Shown here piece by piece: positions 57,114 to 64,000 of a stretch of 64,000 bases of DNA. The stretch is taken from positions 268,940 to 332,939 of the forward strand of contig NZ_FQUJ01000003.1 in assembly GCF_900128925.1 (NCBI RefSeq), written 5' to 3'. A program made the position numbers and the translations under genes. The first letter of the stretch is position 1, and each line of letters begins with the position of its first letter. The DNA is from Modicisalibacter ilicicola DSM 19980 (GTDB taxonomy: Bacteria; Pseudomonadota; Gammaproteobacteria; Pseudomonadales; Halomonadaceae). Under the pieces are notes generated by a model that was given only the letters and a program-made list of their open reading frames with translations, was not told the DNA's origin and searched no databases.

Positions 57114-57151
57114 TCAGGGTGGGGGCTCAATTTCGGCATGACGATGGCTGG

Positions 57152-57218
57152 GTAGCGCAGGAGCCCGATTCATCGGGCGATGAGGCGGTCTTTATCGCTC
57201 GGTAAATCGAGCTCCTAC
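57152..57218. repeat. REP-like doublet (BIME) between pyrG and gltD
   Basis: Two REP-type units in opposite orientation: GCAGGAGCCCGATTCATCGGGCGAT (57157-57181) and, on the minus strand, GTAGGAGCTCGATTTACCGAGCGAT (57218-57194), each with an internal hairpin. They lie 30 bases past the gltD stop and may serve as its transcript end. The pattern matches pseudomonad-type REPs. Confidence 0.8.
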
Positions 57219-57247
57219 GGTGCGATAGCCAATGATGCCGACCGGCC

Positions 57248-58678
<1,431 letters not shown>

Positions 58679-61600
58679 CTATTCAGGCCGCCGACGGGAT
58701 TCTGCCAGCAAGCCGTTGAGGCTCGCTGCCTTGGGCTTCACCAGCCAGAAGTGGCGAATGAAGTCGGAGAAGTCCTCGAGAATCTCGCGTCCTCGGGCCG
58801 AGCCGGTCTCGGCAACGTATTCCTGGACCACTTCCCGCAGATGACGCCGATAGGCCTCCATGGCCTCGGTGTTGATGCGATGGATCTCCACCAGCTCATG
58901 GTTGTACTTGTCGACGAAGGTGCGATCCTCGTCGATCACGTAGGCGAAGCCACCGGTCATGCCGGCACCGAAGTTGACACCGGTCTCGCCGAGCACGCAG
59001 ATCATGCCGCCGGTCATGTATTCGCAGCAGTGATCGCCGGCCCCCTCGACGACCGCGTGCACCCCGGAGTTGCGCACGCCGAAGCGTTCACCGGCGGTAC
59101 CCGCGGCAAACAGCTTGCCGCCGGTGGCGCCGTAGAGGCAGGTATTGCCGATGATCGCCGTCCTGTGGCTCGCGAACTGGCTGTTCTTCGGCGGCACGAT
59201 GACCACCTTGCCGCCGTTCATGCCCTTGCCGACGTAATCGTTGGCATCGCCCTCGAGATACAGATGCAGCCCCCGGGCGTTCCAGACGCCGAAGCTCTGG
59301 CCGGCGACACCAGTGAAACGGGCGACGATCGGCGCCTCCTCGAGGCCTGCCTCGCCATAGCGCTTGGCGATCTCACCGGAGGCCCGTGCCCCCACCGAGC
59401 GGTCGCAGTTGGTGATGGTGAATTCGAACTCGCCGCCGGCCTTCCCCTCGATGGCCGTCATCAACGCCTCGAGCACCTCCTGGTTCTTGGCTCCCAGATC
59501 GTGGGGTTCGTTGCGGCTGACCTGACAGAACTGCGGCGCCTCCTCCGGCACGAAATCGTTGGTCAGCAGTGGCGTCAGATCGAGCTTGCGCTGGGACGCG
59601 GTCTCGCCCTCGAGCACCTCGAGCAGGTCGGTGCGTCCGATCAGGTCGGTGAGCTTGCGCACCCCCAGCATGGCCATCAGCTCGCGCACCTCCTCGGCGA
59701 TGAAGCGGAAGTAGTGCTTGACCATGTCCACGGTGCCGCGGAAGTGTTCGTCGCGCAGATACTGGTGCTGGGTGGCGACACCGGTGGCACAGTTGTTGAG
59801 GTGACAGATGCGCAGGTACTTGCAGCCCAGCGCCACCATCGGCGCGGTGCCGAAGCCGAAGCTCTCGGCGCCCAGGATGGCCGCCTTGACCACGTCGAGG
59901 CCGGTCTTCAGGCCACCATCGGTCTGCAGGCGAATCTTGTCGCGCAGGCCGTTGATGCGCAGCGCCTGATGCACCTCGGGAAGCCCCAGCTCCCAGGGGC
60001 TGCCGGCATGCTTGATCGAGGTCAGTGGGCTCGCCGCGGTGCCGCCATCGTAGCCGGAAACGGTGATCAGATCCGCGTAGGCCTTGGCCACCCCGGTGGC
60101 GATGGTGCCGATGCCGGGCTCCGAGACCAGCTTGACCGAGACCTGGGCGGTGGGATTGACCTGTTTCAGGTCGAAGATCAGCTGGGCAAGATCCTCGATG
60201 GAGTAGATGTCGTGATGCGGGGGGGGCGAGATCAGGGTCACGCCGGGAACGGAGTAACGCAGCCGGGCAATCAGCTCGTTGACCTTGCCGCCGGGCAGCT
60301 GGCCGCCCTCGCCAGGCTTGGCGCCCTGGGCGATCTTGATCTGCAGCACCTCGGCATTGACCAGGTAGGCCGGCGTCACGCCGAAGCGTCCCGAGGCGAT
60401 CTGCTTGATCTTGGAGCTTCTGATGGTGCCGTAACGCGCCGGGTCCTCGCCCCCTTCGCCGGAATTGGAGCGCCCGCCGGCCTCGTTCATGGCCTGGGCC
60501 AGGGCTTCATGAGCCTCGGGAGACAGTGCCCCAAGAGACATGCCGGCGCTGTCGAAGCGCGGCAGCAGCTCCTCCACCGGCTCCACCTCGTCAAGCGGCA
60601 GCGGCTCGGGAGCCGGCTTGAGCATGAGCAGGTCGCGGAGGGTCGCCACGGGGCGCTCGTTGACCAGACGGGCGAACTTCTTCCACTGGGCATAATCGCC
60701 CTGCTGCACGGCCTGCTGCAGGGTCATCACCACGTCCGGGTTGTAGGCGTGATACTCGTGATCGTGCACGTACTTGAGCAGGCCGCCCTGACGCAGGGTC
60801 TTGCGTGGTGTCCAGGCATCCCGGGCGAGCAGTTCCTGCTGCAGCTGCAGTTCGGCGAAGCCGGTGCCCTCGATGCGCGACATCATGCCCGGGAAGCACA
60901 GGTCCATGACCTCGGAGGAGAGCCCCACCGCCTCGAACAGCTGCGAGCCGCGATAGGATGCCAGGGTCGAGATGCCCATCTTGGAGAGAATCTTGTAGAG
61001 CCCCTTCTGCAATCCCTTGCGATAGTTCTCCCGGGCATCCGCCGGGTTGCCGACCAGCTCGCCGCTGCGGTGCATGTCGGCCATCACCTGATAGGCGAGG
61101 TAGGGATAGATCGCCGTGGCCCCCACGCCGAACAGCACAGCCATCTGGTGGGCATCCCGGGCATAGCCGGTTTCCACGATCAGGTTGACCCGGGGGCGCA
61201 GGGCCAGACGGCCCAGATGGTGGTGTATCGCCCCGGTGGCGAGCACGGCATGCACCGGCAACCAGCCTTTGTGCAGATCGGCGTCGGAAAGCACCAGGAT
61301 GACCGCCCCTTCCTTCGTTGCCCGCTCCGCTTCCTGGCAGAGTTCGAGCAGGGCCTGCTTGAGGGTGCTCTTCTCGGGGTCGTAACTCAGGCTCAGGGTC
61401 TGGCTGCGAAATGCCGCGTCGTCCTGGGTGACCAGGGCGGTGAACTTGCGCGGCGACAGCACCGGCGCGGTGAGGATCAAACGGTGCGCGTGATCCGGGG
61501 TGGTCTCGAAGACATTGAGCTCGGCCCCGCAGCAGGTCTCCAGCGACATCACGATCGCTTCGCGCAGCGGGTCGATGGCCGGGTTGGTGACCTGGGCGAA

Positions 61601-63130
61601 CTTCTGACGGAAATAGTCGGTGAGCATGCGCCCCCGACGGGACAGCACCGCCATGGGCGTATCGTCGCCCATGGAACCGACCGCTTCCTGGGCGCTTTCG
61701 GCCAGGGGACGCAGCAGCTGGTCACGCTCCTCGAAGGTCACCTGGAACATCTTCTGATACACGGCGAGTTCATCGGCATCGAACGGGTGGAAACGCGCCA
61801 GTTCGGTCAGCGCCGACTCCAGGTAGTGGGCGCGGTCCTTCAGCCAGCGCTTGTAGGGGTAGGCCGACTTGAGCCGATTGTCGATATCCTGGGTGTGCAG
61901 CACCTCGCCGGTATGGGTATCCACGCCGAGGATCTGACCCGGTCCGACCCGCCCCTTGGCCACCACGTCCTCGGGCTGGTAACCATAAGTGCCGATCTCG
62001 GAGGCCAGGGTGATGTAGCCGTTCCTGGTGATCACCCAGCGTGCCGGGCGCAGGCCGTTGCGATCGAGCATGCACACCGCATTGCGGCCGTCGGTCATCA
62101 CCAGGCCCGCCGGCCCGTCCCAGGCCTCCATGTGCATGGAGTTGTATTCGTAGAAGGCACGCAGGTCCCCATCCATGGTCTCGACGTTCTGCCAGGCCGG
62201 CGGCACCATCATGCGAATGGCGTTGTACAGGTCCATGCCGCCGGTCAGCAGCACCTCGAGCATGTTGTCCATGCTCGACGAGTCGGACCCCCGGGTGTTG
62301 ACGATCTCCTCGAGCTGGGTGATGTCGGGCAGCAACTCGCTGACGAAGTTCTCCTTGCGCGAGTTGGCCCAGCCGCGATTGGCCTCGATGGTATTGATCT
62401 CGCCGTTGTGGGCCAGGAAGCGAAACGGCTGGGCCAGGGGCCAGCGCGGCGCGGTATTGGTCGAGAAGCGCTGATGGAAGACGCAGGTCGAGGTCTCGAG
62501 ACGTGGATCGCCGAGGTCGTGATAGAAGGTCGGCAGGTCCACGGGCATCATCAGGCCCTTGTAGGAGAGGACTCGGGACGACAGGGAGCAGACATAGAAG
62601 TCCTCTTCGTTCTTGAGCTTCTGCTCGGCAAGACGACGGGCCATGAACAGATCGACATTGAAAGCCGGGGCCGCCCGGTCGTCATCCGCTTCGACGAATA
62701 TCTGGCGAATCCGCGGTAGGCACTCCAGCGCCATCGGGCCACAGACGCTGGGGTCGGTGGGCACGTCCCGCCAGCCGTGTACCGTCAGGCCGCGCTCGAC
62801 AAGTTCGCCCTCGAGTGTCTCGCGGGCCCGGGCTTCCCGCTGATCGTCATCCGGAAAGAACACCACGCCGACGGCAAAGCGCTCGCCCAGCTCGACCCCC
62901 AGGCCCTCCCGGGCCAGCTCGCGCATGAAGCCGGTGGGCATGGCGAACAGCAGGCCGCAACCGTCGCCGGTCTTGCCATCCGCCGCGATTCCGCCGCGGT
63001 GGGTCATGCAGGTCAAGGACTCGATGGCGGTTTTCAGCAGGTCGTGACTGGGCTCGCCTTGCATGTGAGCGATCAGGCCGAAGCCGCAGTTGTCACGAAA
63101 CTCGCCAGGCTGATGAAGACCTTTTCTCAT
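58679..63130 (-). CDS. gltB: Glutamate synthase (NADPH) large subunit
   Basis: A 1483-residue amidotransferase/synthase that makes two glutamates from glutamine and 2-oxoglutarate. A short propeptide (14 residues) precedes the N-terminal nucleophile Cys15 in NCGFGLIAH. The central and FMN-binding domains carry SGGANLGSLSPEAHE-like ([15 protein letters not shown]) and [14 protein letters not shown] motifs, a Cys cluster CHLNNCATG binds the 3Fe-4S centre, and a beta-helix GXGXG domain ends the protein. The ATG at 63130 has AGAGG seven bases upstream. Nitrogen regulation is probable but no NtrC site could be confirmed. Confidence 0.98.
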   Translation of the reverse strand: MRKGLHQPGEFRDNCGFGLIAHMQGEPSHDLLKTAIESLTCMTHRGGIAADGKTGDGCGLLFAMPTGFMRELAREGLGVELGERFAVGVVFFPDDDQREARARETLEGELVERGLTVHGWRDVPTDPSVCGPMALECLPRIRQIFVEADDDRAAPAFNVDLFMARRLAEQKLKNEEDFYVCSLSSRVLSYKGLMMPVDLPTFYHDLGDPRLETSTCVFHQRFSTNTAPRWPLAQPFRFLAHNGEINTIEANRGWANSRKENFVSELLPDITQLEEIVNTRGSDSSSMDNMLEVLLTGGMDLYNAIRMMVPPAWQNVETMDGDLRAFYEYNSMHMEAWDGPAGLVMTDGRNAVCMLDRNGLRPARWVITRNGYITLASEIGTYGYQPEDVVAKGRVGPGQILGVDTHTGEVLHTQDIDNRLKSAYPYKRWLKDRAHYLESALTELARFHPFDADELAVYQKMFQVTFEERDQLLRPLAESAQEAVGSMGDDTPMAVLSRRGRMLTDYFRQKFAQVTNPAIDPLREAIVMSLETCCGAELNVFETTPDHAHRLILTAPVLSPRKFTALVTQDDAAFRSQTLSLSYDPEKSTLKQALLELCQEAERATKEGAVILVLSDADLHKGWLPVHAVLATGAIHHHLGRLALRPRVNLIVETGYARDAHQMAVLFGVGATAIYPYLAYQVMADMHRSGELVGNPADARENYRKGLQKGLYKILSKMGISTLASYRGSQLFEAVGLSSEVMDLCFPGMMSRIEGTGFAELQLQQELLARDAWTPRKTLRQGGLLKYVHDHEYHAYNPDVVMTLQQAVQQGDYAQWKKFARLVNERPVATLRDLLMLKPAPEPLPLDEVEPVEELLPRFDSAGMSLGALSPEAHEALAQAMNEAGGRSNSGEGGEDPARYGTIRSSKIKQIASGRFGVTPAYLVNAEVLQIKIAQGAKPGEGGQLPGGKVNELIARLRYSVPGVTLISPPPHHDIYSIEDLAQLIFDLKQVNPTAQVSVKLVSEPGIGTIATGVAKAYADLITVSGYDGGTAASPLTSIKHAGSPWELGLPEVHQALRINGLRDKIRLQTDGGLKTGLDVVKAAILGAESFGFGTAPMVALGCKYLRICHLNNCATGVATQHQYLRDEHFRGTVDMVKHYFRFIAEEVRELMAMLGVRKLTDLIGRTDLLEVLEGETASQRKLDLTPLLTNDFVPEEAPQFCQVSRNEPHDLGAKNQEVLEALMTAIEGKAGGEFEFTITNCDRSVGARASGEIAKRYGEAGLEEAPIVARFTGVAGQSFGVWNARGLHLYLEGDANDYVGKGMNGGKVVIVPPKNSQFASHRTAIIGNTCLYGATGGKLFAAGTAGERFGVRNSGVHAVVEGAGDHCCEYMTGGMICVLGETGVNFGAGMTGGFAYVIDEDRTFVDKYNHELVEIHRINTEAMEAYRRHLREVVQEYVAETGSARGREILEDFSDFIRHFWLVKPKAASLNGLLAESRRRPE

Positions 63131-63272
63131 GGGCGTGCCTCTCAAGCGTTCGAAAGTATCGGTAAGCCGAGCCGCTGCATGGGCGGCTGCGATCTTTTAT
63201 TATGCAATTCATGCATACGTCATGCGCGATAGACAAGATGAGGAAGATTACATCGACTGGGCACGCCAATGC

Positions 63273-63295
63273 AAAAGCCCTCACGCCCGTGGGGC
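63273..63295 (-). terminator. Probable terminator between aroB and gltB
   Basis: On the minus strand GCCC-CAC-GGGC-GTG-A-GGGC (one bulged A) is followed by TTTT, 33 bases past the aroB stop. It implies gltB uses its own promoter in 63131-63272. Confidence 0.6.
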
Positions 63296-63327
63296 CCTGG
63301 CGCCGCCGCAAGAGACTAGTCTAGCCG

Positions 63328-64000
63328 TCAGGCTCGGGAATAGCCTTCCAGAAAGGATTCGAGCAGTGCCGGTGGCGTATCGTCGTGCAGGCAGGCATCG
63401 CCGAGTGCCCGCAAGAGCACGAGGCGAATGCGGCTGTCGCGATTCTTCTTGTCCAGGCGCATGCGCTCGAGAAACGCCTTGGCATCCATGTTCGCCGGGG
63501 CGGCCAGGGGCAGGCCTGCCGACGCCAGCAGGGCGCTCACGCGCTCCACCTCGACCTCGGCCAGCCAGCCCAGTTGCCGGGAAAGCAGGGTCGCCATGTG
63601 CATGCCGGCCCCCACCGCCTCGCCATGCAGCCAGTAGCCATAACCTTGATGCGCCTCGATGGCGTGGCCGAAGGTATGGCCCAGGTTCAGCAGTGCGCGC
63701 ACCCCCTGCTCGGTCTCGTCCGCAGCGACGATCTCGGCCTTGGTGGCGCAACTGCGCAGGATGGCCTCGCTGAGGGACGTCTCGTCCAGCCCGCGCAGGG
63801 CAGCCATGTGGGTTTCCAGCCAGGCGAGAAAGTCGAGATCGCGGATCAGGGCGTACTTGATCACCTCGGCCAGCCCGGCGGTCAGTTCGCGACCGGGCAG
63901 GGTGGCGAGCGTGGCGGTGTCGATCACCACCGCTCGCGGCTGCCAGAACGCGCCGATCATGTTCTTGCCACGCGGGTGGTTCACCCCGGTCTTGCCGCCG
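63328..64000 (-). CDS. aroB: 3-dehydroquinate synthase, C-terminal part (cut by window edge)
   Basis: Second enzyme of the shikimate pathway. The visible 224 codons run from [21 protein letters not shown] at the window edge through the Zn/NAD-site segments [25 protein letters not shown] and [10 protein letters not shown], ending [12 protein letters not shown]. About 130-150 N-terminal residues are outside the window. In Pseudomonas a damX-like gene lies between aroB and gltB; here only 197 bases separate them. Confidence 0.97.
   Translation of the reverse strand, partial: GGKTGVNHPRGKNMIGAFWQPRAVVIDTATLATLPGRELTAGLAEVIKYALIRDLDFLAWLETHMAALRGLDETSLSEAILRSCATKAEIVAADETEQGVRALLNLGHTFGHAIEAHQGYGYWLHGEAVGAGMHMATLLSRQLGWLAEVEVERVSALLASAGLPLAAPANMDAKAFLERMRLDKKNRDSRIRLVLLRALGDACLHDDTPPALLESFLEGYSRA

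Overview
The window is a gene-dense chromosomal segment (roughly 65% G+C, almost no accessory DNA) from a gammaproteobacterium. I infer Halomonadaceae (Halomonas or a close relative) from the Pseudomonas-like gene order, acidic proteins, a PHA synthase and a Na+-pumping oxaloacetate decarboxylase. No rRNA, prophage, IS element or CRISPR array is visible.

Layout, left to right. 1-302: low-GC edge with the possible tail of an upstream gene. 0.3-5.6 kb: argA, a Pit phosphate transporter with its DUF47 partner, a CYTH triphosphatase-like protein and a Kv-type channel with a C-terminal zinc ribbon. 5.7-8.5 kb: yciO, a 264-bp palindromic repeat element, rnm, yciB, yciI. 8.6-16.8 kb: a carbon-overflow/polymer cluster: PHA synthase, P-type cation ATPase, phosphotransacylase and two tandem acetate kinases, the first with a changed active-site Asn. 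16.9-26.6 kb: mnmC, then yheU, ligA, zipA and smc on the minus strand. 26.6-33.6 kb: a complete cytochrome c maturation operon ccmABCDEFGHI. 33.7-34.8 kb: a LexA-like protein without a DNA-binding domain, coupled to a YigZ protein. 34.9-38.4 kb: oadGAB. 38.6-40.3 kb: dusC, two identical tRNA-Arg(ACG), tRNA-Ser(GCT) and csrA. 40.5-49.5 kb: lysC, alaS, recX, recA, pncC and an AsmA-family gene. 49.6-52.6 kb: mutS and fdxA. 52.7-53.2 kb: an intergenic region encoding a CsrB/RsmZ-type small RNA. 53.2-57.0 kb: pyrG-kdsA-eno. 57.2-64 kb: a REP doublet, gltB-gltD and a truncated aroB.

The most notable find is the unlisted small RNA on the minus strand at about 52694-52904. It has nine GGA motifs, several in hairpin loops, a Rho-independent terminator and an upstream GacA-box-like palindrome, and it sits next to fdxA exactly as rsmZ does in Pseudomonas. 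Its expected target, CsrA, is encoded 12.5 kb away. Other items worth a look are the acetate-kinase pair, the HTH-less LexA-like protein and the dispersed palindromic repeat family (three copies here).
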